Assembly: GCA_025506515.1 (NCBI GenBank)
Contig: CM046442.1
Span: 14,180,863 to 14,244,862 of the forward strand
From: Flaveria trinervia
Lineage: Eukaryota > Streptophyta > Magnoliopsida > Asterales > Asteraceae
Length of the DNA: 64,000 nt
Direction: 5' to 3'
In this document: piece after piece, positions 46,029-59,504 of the stretch
Layout of the letters: every line of letters begins with the position of its first letter
Position numbering within the stretch: the first letter of the stretch is position 1
Made by a program: the position numbers and the translations under genes
The notes under the pieces: model-generated
Seen by the model: the letters and a program-made list of their open reading frames with translations, nothing else
Database searches by the model: none
Told to the model about the DNA's origin: nothing

Positions 46029-48030
46029 AGATCGATAATCCTCTATCTAATAGATTTTATTTTCAGATTCTTAAATTGTTATATTATACTTACAATGAAC
46101 ATATAACAAACATATATATATATACACTTTTTATTCTTCTAAAATTATTGGTTTAGCTTATAATATTAGATTATACTTTCAAATTCATAATTTGAGTAAT
46201 TTATATATCTTGTTAGACAACATAGTTATTAATAGGCATTATAAATTATATAATTGTGATTGCAATATATAATTATAAGGGTATAGTTATAGTAAAAAAA
46301 TATTTAATCTAAAAACCTAAAAAAGATTTAATCATTATGTCAATGATATTGTTTTAGTCATTGTGTCAATGATGTTATTTCACCGATTAATTTATTAAAA
46401 ACACAATGATATTATCTCACCAAACTCGTAGTTCTTAATATAACACAACATGTTATTTTATCATAATATTTTGTAAATTATATAAATTTATTGTTATCTA
46501 TCATTGTGTTTTACAATAAAAAGTACACGATAATGTTATTTCACCAATTTATTTTTCAAAACTTATAGTGTTCAAGATAACACAATGTCAATTAAATAGA
46601 CACAATCCAGTATTTTATCATTGTGTTATTTTGCAATTGTTTTTAATGTATTATATTAATTAATTGTTAATTCATCATTGTGTTTTAGATATTAGAAATA
46701 CACAACAATGTTAGTTCACCTTCTATTTTTTTTAAATTTACTTGTAGAAAAATACAAAAGTATTCAGACACAAAGAGATATAAAATGCATAAAAGACATA
46801 ATGACGTGCAAAAATCTTATGAGCTTAAAAACATAGAAAAAAATTATTAGTGATATTATACTCGTTTTATAGATAAAATACGTTCGTTTTTATGGTGTAA
46901 TTTTTATAAAAATAAATAACAAAATATATAAAAGTTATGTGTGATCTGATTTTGTGTTTGATGATAAGATGGTTGATAATTTGATCCTTGAATTCCTTGA
47001 TGTGAGTGAACGCTTACAAAATATAAATAAACTTGAAAAAATATCAACATAATAGGCTATGTCTTTAATACCCTGATAATACAATTTCACCAATTTATTT
47101 TTCAAAACCTATAGTGTTCAAGATAACACAATATCGATTAAATAAACACAATACGACATTTCAAAACCCACAGTGTTCAAAACCCATAGTGTTTTTAATG
47201 TATTAGATTAATTAATTGTTAATTTAACATTATGTTTTAAATATTAGAAATATACAACCATGTTAGTTCACCATTCTATTTTTTAGAATTTAATTGTAGA
47301 AAAACACAAAAGTATTCAGACAAAAAGACATATAAACTGCATAAAAGACATAATAACGCGCAAAAAATCTTATGAGCTTAAAAATATAGAAAAAAATTAT
47401 TAGTGATATTGTACTCGTTTTATAGATAAAAGACATTCGTTTTTATGGTGTAATTTTTATAACAAAATATATAAAAGTTATGTGTGATATGATTTTGTGT
47501 TTGATGATAAGACGGTTGATAATTTGATCCTAGAATTTCTTGATGTGAGTGAACGCTTACAAAATATAAATAAACTTGAAAGAAATCAACAAAATAGGCT
47601 GTCTTTAATACCCTCAAACAAACTTATTTACCATATTTTGATCCTAAGCATTGAAAGAAGATAAATGTTATGATTAATTTTTACATTTTTTAGATTTAAA
47701 ACTTTTTTATTTAAACATTTTTCTAATTATAAACCCCGTCAATTCTTGCTAATAGTTTTAGTAATATTGATAATCTAATAATTTTTAATATGAACTTCAA
47801 AATTTAATACTCCGACATAGAAATGAATTGTAATTAAGTAATTAGAAGTTAATTCGTATTAATAATATAATATATGTTGTAGGCTATTAACTCTTTTTAT
47901 GTACAAAACTATTATTGCGCTAAAGTCAATTTTTCTTTTTAACTAAAGTCATGTGAGTACTTTAGGATCGATAATCCTCTATCTAATAAATTTTACTTTA
48001 GGATTCCTAAATTGATATATTATACTTAGT
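46029..48030. repeat. AT-rich repeat unit L, flanked by ~64-bp direct repeats
   Basis: GATCGATAATCCTCTATCTA with following sequence to ATTATACTTA occurs at 46029-46092 and 47967-48030. Inside, a ~540-bp segment (46538-47076) is tandemly duplicated (47085-47623). Most of the unit is collinear with 53990-55770. No coding is seen; short words such as ACACAATGATATTATTTCACC-like pieces recur. The class is unknown. Confidence 0.65.
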
Positions 48031-48350
48031 GGCTTTAGTAAACCTGTGTGTTATACGAGTTGAATAAATAAAATATTATTATAATAAAATTTATCAATTA
48101 TAAAATAATATTCTAAGATATGATATAACTGAACTTGTAGATGATAAATGATCATAAGTAATAAAGCAGTTATATCAAGTTTTAAAAAAAATTAGTTTTT
48201 TTCTTAATTAGAAATAACATTAATAAATATATCTATTTCTTAGTTTATTAAATTTTAAAAAAGTGTTAAATAATATTATTAGTAATTAAGGTAATTATTT
48301 AATAGGAAATATATGCGAGAAAATTTTGGGAAGGATGCTTGTTGGATTAT
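48031..48350 (-). mobile_element. Helitron 3' end fragment (minus orientation)
   Basis: GGCTTTAGTAAACCTGTGTG followed by TTATACGAGTTGAATAAATA is the reverse complement of the Helitron 3' end at 36630-36668, and 48190-48340 is the reverse complement of 55175-55330. The CTAG terminus is mutated and the 5' end is lost where the copia-type element begins. Confidence 0.6.
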
Positions 48351-48609
48351 TTAACTGTGTAACGTAAATCTTTTGGGCCCTACACTGTAAAAACCAAAGA
48401 TTTTGTTAATGATGTCGGATTATTTAACTGATTTTAACCTTACCGCCACTGTCATTTCATCCACTAAACCATCACATCACCTTATCCTTACCCCCATTAT
48501 CGCCTTTCCACAATCTTTTAAATAATCTCGACTACTCAATTTTATTTTCTTACTTGCAAATTTTACTGCCCTAAAAATTTCTCCTCTCTAACTTTACCCC
48601 AGCTCAAAT
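48351..48609. other. Left part of the truncated copia-type element
   Basis: C/T-rich non-coding leader before the large ORF. No 5' LTR, PBS or gag-pol is seen, so the element is 5' truncated. Confidence 0.4.
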
Positions 48610-51600
48610 CATCCCCATTCACCTTTCCAAATAGCATTCAACCCTAAGCACAACCAAGTCGCACTTCTTGATTCTTCAAGAGATGTTGACTTCTCAGACA
48701 TCATTTCCTTTCTAACCCAATCTTCTTACTACACCGCTCTGACCGTAAACCCCATAATTTACTCAAACCATATGTCTGAATTTTGGGCAAATGGTCTGAT
48801 TGAAACCCTAAATGGGGTTCGTGTCATTCGATCGAGCATCTGTGGCCAGGAGTTGGTCATTTCTGAACAGATCATCAAGGAGCATCTAGAGATTCATGAT
48901 GAGGGCGCTCGAACGAAATTCCCCAAAGCAGATTTAGACAATACTTATCTCCAAATGGGATATGGTGGAGACGTTAGCAGGTTAACTGTCTACAAATTTA
49001 ACTTCTCTTACAAATGGAAGTTCCTGCTACATGTGGTTCTTCACTGCTTGTCGAATAAATCTGGGGGATGAGATCAAATCCCATATGAACTTGGGTGCCT
49101 AGTTCATGGGTTGGTGAAAAGCCTCTGCTTTAACTATTCAAGATTTGTGCTGATTAACCTCATGGTAAATCTTCAAAAGGACACATTCTTCATGTATCCC
49201 AGGTTTCTCCGGCACATAATCAACTACGAGCTGGACCAGAGCAAGCTTGTCTGTGCAGCTATTCTGACTGTTCCTCAAATGAGGCCAACCATCTTCAAGA
49301 CTTTGAAGAGAATGTCCACCAACTTCACTGGAAGAGATACTGCACTTCTTCCAGATATGATTGAGCCAATGGCTCCTGGTGACATCCCTGTTAACCCCAC
49401 AGGTGATGAACCCACACCAGCAACTATACTCACTTTGCCAAATCTACCTTCTCTAACCATTACCTTTACTTATCAGAGACGTCCCAAACGAACCCTTGTT
49501 CAATCTTCTCTGATTGAACAAGCTCCTCATGTTCTACCCAAAAAGGCTAGAGTGGAACAAAGGGATCCCACTCAGCCTGAGGTCCAACCATCCTTCACAA
49601 TTGACCTCAATATGGGTCTTGAGTCTCCTCAGTCTCAGACCCATGAGCCCGAAACCCAAGCTGAAAGCCCTCAGGGTGAGTCTCTATACTCCCCGGAGCA
49701 GCCAAAAAGGGACAGCCTTATCACAGGCTCAATGCCTTTAGACATTGATCAAAGTCCCGGGTCATTAGGTTTCACTTCCATATCCTTTACTGACCTTTTA
49801 ATTGGAGCTGATGAAGAGATTATGTCTCTTAAGGGCAATGAAGTTGATCCACAACACCTTCTCAAGGATCAACAGAGCCCAGAGAGACCTCTTATCTCTA
49901 GCCCCCATCAGCAAACCTTTACTGAGGTGAGTCCCACTGATATGGAGGGGACTCATGTATATTCAGCTGCCACTACTAAAGGAGTCTCAATGGATCCTCA
50001 GGACAGTGGTAACATCACTGAGACTGAATCTACGGCAACCATGCCCTTTGATGACTCTGAAAGAGATATCTTTGAGCAAGGGAAACAAGGGTGCCAAGAA
50101 ACCATATCTGGTGGCGAGGATGAACATACAAGGTATGTTACCTCATCTCCCCGTGATTCTTCAAAAGAAGATGGGGGAAGAATGCAACTTACCATTCAAG
50201 ACCTACTTTCTAAAGTCTCAAATCTTGAATCCAAGGTTAGGACTTTAGAGGATAGGTCTGCCACTCAGCAACTTGAGATTGAAACTCTCAAGGCCAAACT
50301 AGCTGAGAAACAGATTGAGAGGTCTGTTAGGCATGTACCAACTCAGGCCTCCTTGACCTCTTCCTCTAGCTCATCAAGCTCTCAGGATGATGCTACCAAA
50401 AAGGGAGAGAGTGTTTAGAGACAAATTCAAAGACAAGAAGAAACCCAAAGTCAAGCTCTCACTTCCTTGAGATCAAAATATCCTGTGCAACAAGCTTCAA
50501 TTTTCCCTGAGCCTCCTCCAGTTGTCATTCAAGTGGATCAAAGGATGCTCCAAGATCTCAATAGGTTCTTTAACAAGTTCCTATTGGAATCTCTTATAGA
50601 ACAGCCAAGTCTTGATATGTCTGTGATCTACTTCGGAGCTCAAGATCTTCGGAGGTTAAATGCACCTTCTACCACTATTGAGAAAGTTGGTCAACCTAAG
50701 ATCCAAGTGGAACCTAAGATCCAAGTGGAACCTAAGATTAACTTCGAAGGGGAAATAAGGACTGATGGCCCAACAACTAAAACCGTTGGGACAGATAGTG
50801 CATTTTCACAGACTTCCGAAGCACAATTCAAAGCCTCGGAAGAACAATTTCAAAGTTCCGAAGCTGAGATTGCTGCTGCGGAAGGACTATTCTCATTATC
50901 CGATGATCTAATAGTCACAGATGCAATCCTGGAACTTGCATCTGAGGTTAATAGAGATGATTTTCTCACCCAACCTTTAGCTCTAACATCAGCATTAACT
51001 CCAGCTCCCATCTCTACTACTCAACCTGAATCTTCCATCCAAGAACCCCAAAGTCTAGTACTTCCGAAGACATCAAAGGAAAGAGGAAGATGACTTCGAA
51101 AGAGCTTCAGGAGGAAGAAAGGTTGGAGAAACTCAAAAGAAAAGGTAGACTGACAACTGGAAAACTGCTAGCTGCAAGTACCAAAGCAGCTGCAGCCAAC
51201 TAGGAGGCGATCAACAACCGAAAAAGGGTAGAGATTATCAATAGACTTGTTAGTCTAGAAGCTGCAACTGAAGATGTACTCCTTCTACCATTAGAGGAGT
51301 TAATAGAGCTGCAAAAGGCAACCTTGCTTCTAAAACAAAGAAGAAGCTGCAAGGTTGGCCTTAGAAGAAGAAAGGGAGAGGAAAGAAAAAAAAGCTGATC
51401 TACAGCTCAAGAGGGAAAGGATAACTTTTCTAACCTCCAGAAGTTTCTCTCAAGAAGAATTATCTTCACATAAAAATATACGATCTTATGGCTCTTCAAC
51501 AAAGAGCAAGATCAAATGGAGAAAGAGAGAAAGGGAGCTGAAAGGGAAAAGCTATTGCAGAAGAAGAAGAATGAAGAGGAAGCAGGACTGATTGCTGCCA

Positions 51601-52859
51601 AGAAAATAGGTGAGAAGGCCTGGATGAAAAGCTATCTCAAAGCTCATGGCTTCTCTGGCAGGCAGGTGGGTCCTATGTCAGAAAAGACTCTCCAGCGACA
51701 TGTCAGTGACATTAAGGCTGACATTCGCGCGGGGAAGAGGAAGGAGATGTATAGAAGGGGACAGGGGATGACCTTCAAAGCAACCACTCAACCCAAACTC
51801 CAAACCCAACCACAACCTGAACCTTTACCCTTTTCACTCCCCATCAAAACCGAACCAACCACTGAACCATACACCCCTAAACCTACATCATCACCCCTAC
51901 CAACCCCTTCACCTCAACCACCTAAACTACTCATCCTCCAACCCAAAACTCTAGCCAGAACCCAAACACCTCAACCTACCCATCAACCCATCAAACCATC
52001 CCCTCAGCCTTCTAAACATCTCTCCTTAAAAGAATTCAAGGCAGTCAAGACAAAGCTAATAAAATGCATAACTCTGAGCGATATCTCCTGTGAGGATTCT
52101 GTCAATTTGACCTATGTTGACGGATCCTCAAGTTCCCTCACTAGAGATCAATTTCTTGATCTGCCCAGAGGAACATTGGACCAAGCTTCAAATCTCTTTG
52201 GCCTCAATTCAGACACTTTGAATGAGGAAGAAAAGAAGTTAAGGAGAAGGCTGGTGACTCTACTGGATACTAAGAAAAGCGATCGGGTGCCAAGACAACC
52301 TCTTGCACCTAGAAATAAGATCATCCAGTGGAGGTTCGAAGACTCTTCTCACAACTTTGTTGTTGAAAGAGAGAATGGAGAGCTCAACAGGCTGAGTGCC
52401 TCATCTCTGCTACACTTAAGCAGATTTGACATTGCTGAGTTAGCAGAGAAGACATTCTCCAACCCTTCAAACTCTGATGTAGCTGCCCATATCAAAAATC
52501 ATCTAGGCAGCCTTCATATGGCCTAGCTAACTGCTAGAAGCAAGGTTGAAGAAGAGTTGAAACTGAGAGAGGAGGAGGAAAGGAAGGGATCAGCAACCAA
52601 AGGCAAAGCCTTTTTACAAATGGTTGAAGGTCCTGAACTTGAATCCATAGTTAGATGGGAGTATGACTATAACTCCCGTCAACTAACTCTTTTCAGGGGG
52701 ACACAACAAAGGGTACATGTCATTCAGAGTGATAGACCGGATCTCCTATCTACCAATGACTTGTACAAGCTTCTCAGCACCACTTCAGGGAAGAACAAAG
52801 AGACAGACAAATATCTTTTGTCCCTCGTGCTGAATGCTTTGAGAAACAGAAATAAGTAA
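48610..52859 (+). pseudogene. Large extra ORF of a copia-type retrotransposon
   Basis: One long frame can be followed with few lesions. It starts upstream of the first ATG at 48772 (HNQVALLDSSRDVDFSDIIS, TALTVNPIIYSNH), then MSEFWANGLIETLNGVRVI, ISEQIIKEHLEIHDEG, YKWKFLLHVVLHCLSNK and FFMYPRFLRHIINYELD. A Ser/Pro/Gln-rich middle and a coiled coil (~50200-50320, SNLESKVRTLEDRSATQQLE) follow. After a frameshifted Lys/Glu-rich stretch (51090-51520) come a Pro/Gln-rich linker and a C-terminal domain (52050-52859). In-frame stops are TGA 49069 (from TGG), TAG 50416 and TAG 52524. The N-terminal domain matches a protein family I recall as common next to copia LTRs in Asteraceae; its function is not known to me. 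It ends 18 bp before a polypurine tract, in env-like position. Confidence 0.75.
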
Positions 52860-52875
52860 GGTTTTGATAGCATCA

Positions 52876-53773
52876 GCCTAGGGGGAGTTTGTTGGATCTA
52901 GAAAGGCTAGTGTAACCAAAACCAAGTCACTTAGAAGATTTTGGTACAACAAATAAAGGACTTCCGAAGCTAAGTGTGGAACTTCCGAAGGAAAAAGGAG
53001 CTCTTGCGAGGACAAAGTGTAAAACTTACTTCCGAAGGAAAAATTCCAACTTCCAAAGACAAAGAACCTACTTCCGAAGTTCAAGACTTAGAAAGAAAGA
53101 TATGAAGTCAACTTTCGAAGTACAGAAGTCCTCAAGCCTCGGAAGTATAGAAGCCTCTTCCGAAGTATAAGTGGCTTCGGAGGAACTTGTTCTTCCGAAG
53201 CCAACTTACCTTCGGAAAACACTGCTATTATCCAGTGGACATAAGTATGGTCTCCCTGACACTACGCTGCAAATCTCTGAGATACTGCATGGTGTTTTCT
53301 CAAAAGCGATGCAGTTGACCATACTTTAATCCACTATTTACCTTTTTATGTTAGTACAATTGCCATCTTTAGTTGGTGACAAAAGGTAAGTCATGGACAT
53401 ATCATGACTACCATATCTTAGATAATACTTTATCTAAGATACCTTAACTTTAGCATTATAGTATATGCTTTAGTCTTAGGTTCCCAGCTGGTATGAAAGT
53501 ATATCCGGCTGTAGGATCTAGTATATATAGTCTCTCATTGTAACTCATGTATCATGCTTGTAAGAGTCTTGTAATATCTTGAGTTGAAAAGTAATATATA
53601 CAAGTGCCTTGAAAATTTATTTATGTGTGTTCCTTTACTACTTATTATATTATTATTAACTCTTGTAAAAGACTTTACTTCATCTGAATTGAGTGTTTTT
53701 ATAAGTGAGTTTGAGAGAAATCCAAGTGTCTAAGTGACAAACCCGATCCTGCATGTTGACATGTGTCATCACA
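52876..53773 (+). mobile_element. Polypurine tract and 3' LTR of the copia-type element
   Basis: CCTAGGGGGAGTT precedes an LTR starting TGTTGGATC at 52890. Its right end is either TGTTGACA at 53761 or CATCACA at 53773. TATATATAG at about 53521 is a likely TATA box. The U3 part (52960-53215) has about ten copies of the palindrome CTTCCGAAG or near variants. The 5' LTR is missing. Confidence 0.75.
52965..53215. repeat. CTTCCGAAG palindrome array in U3
   Basis: ACTTCCGAAG, CTTCGGAA and CCTCGGAAG words recur every 15-40 bp. The same word also occurs in the ORF at 50812-50885 and 51060-51070. Confidence 0.85.
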
Positions 53774-53832
53774 AGATTTTTTTTATTAGAGTAAAAAAAT
53801 TGATGAACATATAACTTTATTTATATACAAAC

Positions 53833-53990
53833 ACTAGTTTTAGTAAACCCGTGTATTACAGGGATTGAATAAATAAAATATTTATATAATAAATTTATTA
53901 ATTATAACATAATATTATAAGATATGATATGACTGAAATTACGTATAAAAATTACTACAAATAACTTTTTTATATACATGAACACTATTC
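53833..53990 (-). mobile_element. Helitron 3' end fragment (minus orientation)
   Basis: CTAGTTTTAGTAAACCCGTG with TATTACAGGGATT after it is the reverse complement of a Helitron 3' hairpin and CTAG end. The following ~120 bp match 48060-48180. No 5' end is found. Confidence 0.65.
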
Positions 53991-55770
53991 GTTCATTTAA
54001 AATTACTAGTTTAGCTCGTTATATTAGATTTATACTTTCAAATATCATAATTTGAGTAATTATATATCTTGTTAGACAACATAGTTATTAATAAGCATTA
54101 TAAATTATATAATTATGATTTCAATATATAATTATAAGGGTAGAGTTATATTAAAAATGTATTTAATCTAAAAACCTAAAAAGGATTTTAGTCATTACGT
54201 TAATGTTATTATTTTGATCATTGTATCAATTATGTTATTTCATCAATTATTTTTAAAAACACAGTGATATTATTTCACCTAACTCATAGTTCTTAAGATA
54301 ACTAATATGTTATTTTATCATAATATTTTATAAATTATATAACCTTTTATTATCTATCATTGTGTTTTACAATAAAAATTACATAATGATATTATTTCAC
54401 CAATGTATTTTTCAAAACCCATACTATTTAAGGTAACACAATAACTATCATATAAACACAATGTGACATTTTATCATTGTGTTGTTTTGTCATTGTTTAT
54501 ATATATTAGATTAAATAATTTTGAATTATCATCATGTTTTAGATATTAAAAATATACAACAATATTATTTCACCATTCTATTTTTTAGAATTTAATTTTA
54601 GAAAAACACAAAAGCATATAGAAACACAATAACTAAGAAAAATACATAATAAACTGCATAAAAAACATAATGACATGCAAAAATTATATGAGCTTAAAAA
54701 CATAGAACAAAATTATTATCTTTTTATACAGTGATATTTAAACTCGTTTTAAAGATAAAAGACGTTTATTTTTAAGGTGAAATTTTTATAGAAAAATTAT
54801 AAAATATAAAGTTATGATCACTTACAAAAAAAAATTGAACAAAATCAATAAAATAGGCTATGTCTATAATATCCTAAAAAAACTTCTTTACTACAGTTTT
54901 GATCCTAGCTATTAAAAAAACATTTATGGTTGATATTACTTCTTATACTTTTTAGATTTAAAACTCTTTTTATTTAAATATTTTCTTAACTATAAACCCC
55001 TCAATTCTTGCTAATGGTTTTAGTAATATTGAAGATCTAATAATTTTGTAATGAACTTCAAAGTTTAATACTCCGACATATAGAAATGAATTGTAATTAA
55101 GAAATTAGAAATTAATATGTATAAATCTTTCTACTTTGAGATGGTACATGACAACACCACAATCATCCTCATTAAAATTTTCTCGCATCTCTATCCTATT
55201 AAATAATTACATTAATTACTAATAATATTATTTAATATCTTTTTTAGATTTAATAAATTAAGAAAGATGTCTATTTATTAATGTTATTTCTAAATAATTA
55301 ATTTTTTTATAAAATAATAAAATTTTCTAAAGTATAAAAATATTTTAAAAATAAAAATATTTTAAGATTGATATCTTAAAAAGTCAATTTTTTAAAACCA
55401 AAAATAATTAAATTTGGGAGTTATAATAAGGAAATTTTTAAAAATGATATTTTTAAACGATTTGTTTTAAATAAATGTTATTTTGAAGAAAATGTTTATT
55501 TTTTTGAAAAAAAATTAAAAACAATTTTTTAAAAAGTTTATATCATTGTTTTATTACTTATATTCATTTCTCATATGTAATTTTAGTCATATCATACCTT
55601 ATATTATTATTTTATAATTAGTTAAGAAATTTTATTATATTAATATTTTATTTATTTAACCTGGGTAACACGTGTTTACATTTGTTGTAGGCTATTAACT
55701 TTTATATTTACAAAACTATTATTAGGCTAAACTCAATTTTTTTAACTAAAGTCATGTGAGTACTATAATT
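53991..55770. repeat. AT-rich repeat unit R, paralogue of 46090-47960
   Basis: From TTTGAGTAATTATATATCTTG at about 54050 through ACTCCGACATATAGAAATG at 55070 it is collinear with 46190-47830 but lacks the tandem duplication present there. It is split by a Helitron at 55126 and resumes at 55681 (TTGTTGTAGGCTATTAAC) as 47876 does in the other copy. Confidence 0.7.
55126..55680 (+). mobile_element. Non-autonomous Helitron inside repeat R
   Basis: It starts TCTTTCTACTTTGAGATGG after an A and ends with hairpin-like CCTGGGTAACACGTG shortly before a T. The empty site is visible in the paralogous repeat at about 47870. It shares sequence with the Helitron at 35517-36668, but its CTAG terminus is degenerate. 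Confidence 0.65.
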
Positions 55771-57237
55771 GATGTCTGAAATCTGATTCCCTAAACATAG
55801 AATCGAAGCAATTGAAAAAGAAGCATGCTTGTTATTTAAGGAAAGAACAGCCAGAATGTTGACACGAGACTCATGTTACGAGTTCCAAATACTAAGGCAA
55901 AAGCATGGTTAAAACCATAAAAACTATCGTTTTATGTTGGTGGCTGTTTAATGGACTACATGAGAGTTTTGCGAATGAAATTTGACAAAAATCATGTCAA
56001 GTATTTTAGCGTAATTAGATTGACCTGTTAATCCAATTAAATATACATCAAACAATTAAGTAGATGCGAAGTTCACATTTGTTTGAGTCTAGAATAGTCA
56101 TTGGTTTTAGGGACGAAACCTCTAAGCAATAAAAATTCCAAAGGGGCAACACTCATTTGATGAGACAGCAGGGTCCAAGGAAGAGTAGCTCTTGGCAAAG
56201 TTCAAGAGACAGAACCTATGGCTAAGATTGAAATTTCATTAGCATTCTATTTTTTTAAAAATTTCACATGTGAAATTCAGGTTATAAAACAACTACAATT
56301 TATGCATTTTGAATTAAAAGTTATCACTATCTAACGGCAGTTTCTCTGGTCCTCAACTCATTGAATATGAAATCAATCTTTTGGTCATAAAATCTCTAGT
56401 TCACAAATTCATCACAGAATCATCAAACTTGTTCTTGATTATTTGAGTTTTATCTTATTTAGAAATTCTGACAAACCACCTAAATTTCTCAATCTGAAAA
56501 TAATTACACGAATCTCACATTATCCAAATGTGTAATTTTTTTTACAATTTGTAACTACTTACTCGTTGCAACAAGATTTTCAATGTATGCCCTCTCACGA
56601 GCAACAAATTTCTCCTTGTTTGCCTTTCTTCTTACTCGCTTTGTATCCTATCATCGTTTTCTTCAATGTTTATACCTATAACTAGGTAGTAAAAATGCCC
56701 TTACTTACAAATTTATGTTAAAAGCATGTAATCACATACCCAATATGATGAATAGATAGGGATGACAATGAGAATCAACCAGTTGTCAACATCAAAAGCT
56801 ACAGGAATCAGAACAAACTGAAGGAACGAGGCAGCACTAGATCAACTTTAACACAAGTATAACGATTACAGTCTAATGTTCTAATGGATAAGTTAAGGTC
56901 AAGACTCAAGTTTGTCCATTCTTTAAGTGCTCCATGACCAACCGTAGTCCTAATATAGTCATAACAATTATTATTAAGAGCCTTTTGATTAGGTTGGGGC
57001 ATATATTGATCGAGTCCAATAATTCCATTGGCGATATAGTATTTGTTAGTTTCAAATATATACTTAATTTTATTTTATTACACAAGAAGTTATGAGATTT
57101 ATATTTGCAAGCTTCTTGTCACCAAATGTTCCATTATCAACTTCTAACCTTAACTATTAACTAAATTATGGCCCACAAGTTGGTAATGTTTGTAAAATAT
57201 TCCAGCGTACGTTGTTGTACGCACATTGATCTTAGGA
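55771..57237. other. Intergenic DNA, no gene seen
   Basis: No recognisable domain in any frame. A 64-codon minus-strand frame at 57002-56808 has no support. Confidence 0.5.
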
Positions 57238-57341
57238 GAATGTTTGGAGGTCGAAACAATAATAAAACAAAGTGATTCTAGTGGGGTTTGAATGTTTGGA
57301 GGTCGAAACAATAATAAAACAAAGTGATTCTAGTGGGGTTT
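57238..57341. repeat. 52-bp exact tandem duplication
   Basis: GAATGTTTGGAGGTCGAAAC and the next 32 bases at 57238-57289 are repeated exactly at 57290-57341. Confidence 0.92.
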
Positions 57342-59504
57342 GAAAGCTAACTCACAGAAGTAGATTCTTGAAAAGAATCACCTCATTTGGGTGAAAATTG
57401 AGAAAGTTATGCATCTTTAGAGTCGGATTAATATTCTTCCTGAAAATTTAGATTTTTGACCAATCTTTTTGTGACGATTGTTTGAGGGTTCAAAACTTAG
57501 TGGATTTTGATAAGATAAGTGATCTTGGGTTGAAAAGAATCTTTGAACTTAATATTAGACTCAAGATTTATCCATTTTGATTATGTTATAGGCAAGTTAT
57601 GACCATATTTTGATATTGTTTTGTCAAATTTTCTGAAAATTTTAACGTTTACTATTGTTTGTGGCTGTTGGGATTAATCTTGATCACGTTAAAGTCGGGT
57701 CAAATGGATACGGGTCAAACTTAGGTTTTATTTAAGCATGTGTTTAATTTTATTGTTTGGTTATATGTTAGTGAGTTAAAACATGGGATGAATGCAGAAA
57801 ATTAGGAGATAATGTGCTAGATAGTGGTCTATTTTATAAGAGTAGCGTCTCATGTTTGCATGTTGTTTTTAGTTTATTTATATATATGTATTACAAGCAA
57901 TGAGTGCAAGAATTAAAGTATCATCTTGGGCCTGAAACCAACAGTGGCAAACCATATTTTGACATTGTTTATTCTAAAAATCATCAATATTTATCTTAAC
58001 AACGTACCTTAACCATTTTTAGTAGATTTAGTGCTCATGTTGTTCATGGGAAGATTATAACAAGATAAATTACAATAAGAATAGAAAATAAATGAATCTT
58101 TTAATATGATAGAAACATATAAATAGAGTTTTACCAATGATGATCTTAAATGACCACTATAAGTTGTAGGGTTTTTGTATTTCACCATGAACCAAAAGAA
58201 TACAAGATGTTTAGATGAGAAGTCAAGGTTTATTGAAAAGAAAAACTCAAGAATGAAAAGGAAACCAAACAAAACAGAGAAAATATATATCTATCAAAGT
58301 GCTTAACTACACTTGGTGTTTGATTCAAATAATCCTCAACACTCTTGTATGTTTAAGAAGTCCTTAAAAATTATTGGAGTGCGAAGAAGATTGATGGAGA
58401 AAGTGGAATGAACGTGAGAGAAAAGAGAAATGATGATAAAATGAGAAATGATTGACATAATCTATTTTATGTTCATAGATTATGTGAATCTGTTTAAAAT
58501 ATGGTATATGTAGTATACGTAACATTACCATTTATGTGTTTTATGAACTTGTTACTATGACTATGCACCTATTTTGTGTACTTGCTCTTATCACATTCCA
58601 ATTTACAAGGTGATGCACATAGATGATCATACATATCTCCTATCACATAGTCACAAAAGTTAAAATCAAGACAAAACTCAAAGTCAAACTAACATGTTAT
58701 GGTGATGGATGTCACAATAGCCCTCCATTGACACTAAAGTTGAGTTAAAAGGAGTAGTGTTTATCTTTGAACATATAAGATATCGACATCCATTTTGATC
58801 AAACTCTTCTTTTGATTATGTTTGACCCAAAATGATAAAACCTGGTGAACCGCAAATTCTAATTCTTTAATAGTAACAACTAAGCAAATCATCTGGAAAC
58901 ATCCTTGAAAAACACCAATCACTATCTTTTATATCTGCTATCGAATTTAAGGTACCATAACTGGAATTTATGACATAATCATCTTCTTCAAAGATTTTAA
59001 TTTTCACAAGTAAGCTTTTATAAATGAACGAAAGAGACATATTTTATATTCGTTTATTTAATTAACTGGAAAGAAAATATTTATTTTTCAATTTCATCAA
59101 TCTATTAAAAAAATGAACATAATGAAATGTTCAGAAAGGGTGGGTTCATTATTGGTTAAGTTATTACAGGAACTTTAATAATCTTTGATCAATTGTTTTC
59201 TTGTTCTATTTTACTAAGGAAAAAAATTTAATATCATTGTCTATTTTTTTTTCTTTGCTTACTTTCGTATTCTAGTTTACATCGATGAAATGGTTAAGTG
59301 GGGAAGAAGAACATGATATGGAACTTAAAACGGTGCTCAACAACACATTTGATGTCTAATTCGTGTGTTAAATTGCTAGCCGACTAGCAACATATGTTCG
59401 TTCAAAGTATTATGTTTGGTTATTATTAGAAGTTATTTTGTAGTTCTTCTTTCCTTTAGTTAACAAAACTATAAACCAATAACTTTTAAGTATTATTTAT
59501 TCAA
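57342..59504. other. Intergenic DNA, no gene seen
   Basis: 58300-58750 has LTR-like words (CACATAGATGATCATACATA, GATGTCACAATAGCCC) but no element ends. The minus-strand frame 58272-58009 is Phe/Ser-rich and unsupported. Confidence 0.45.

Noticed and set aside
49275..50248. Short ORFs in other frames within the large copia-type ORF
   Set aside because: They overlap a much longer, better supported frame and show no domain.
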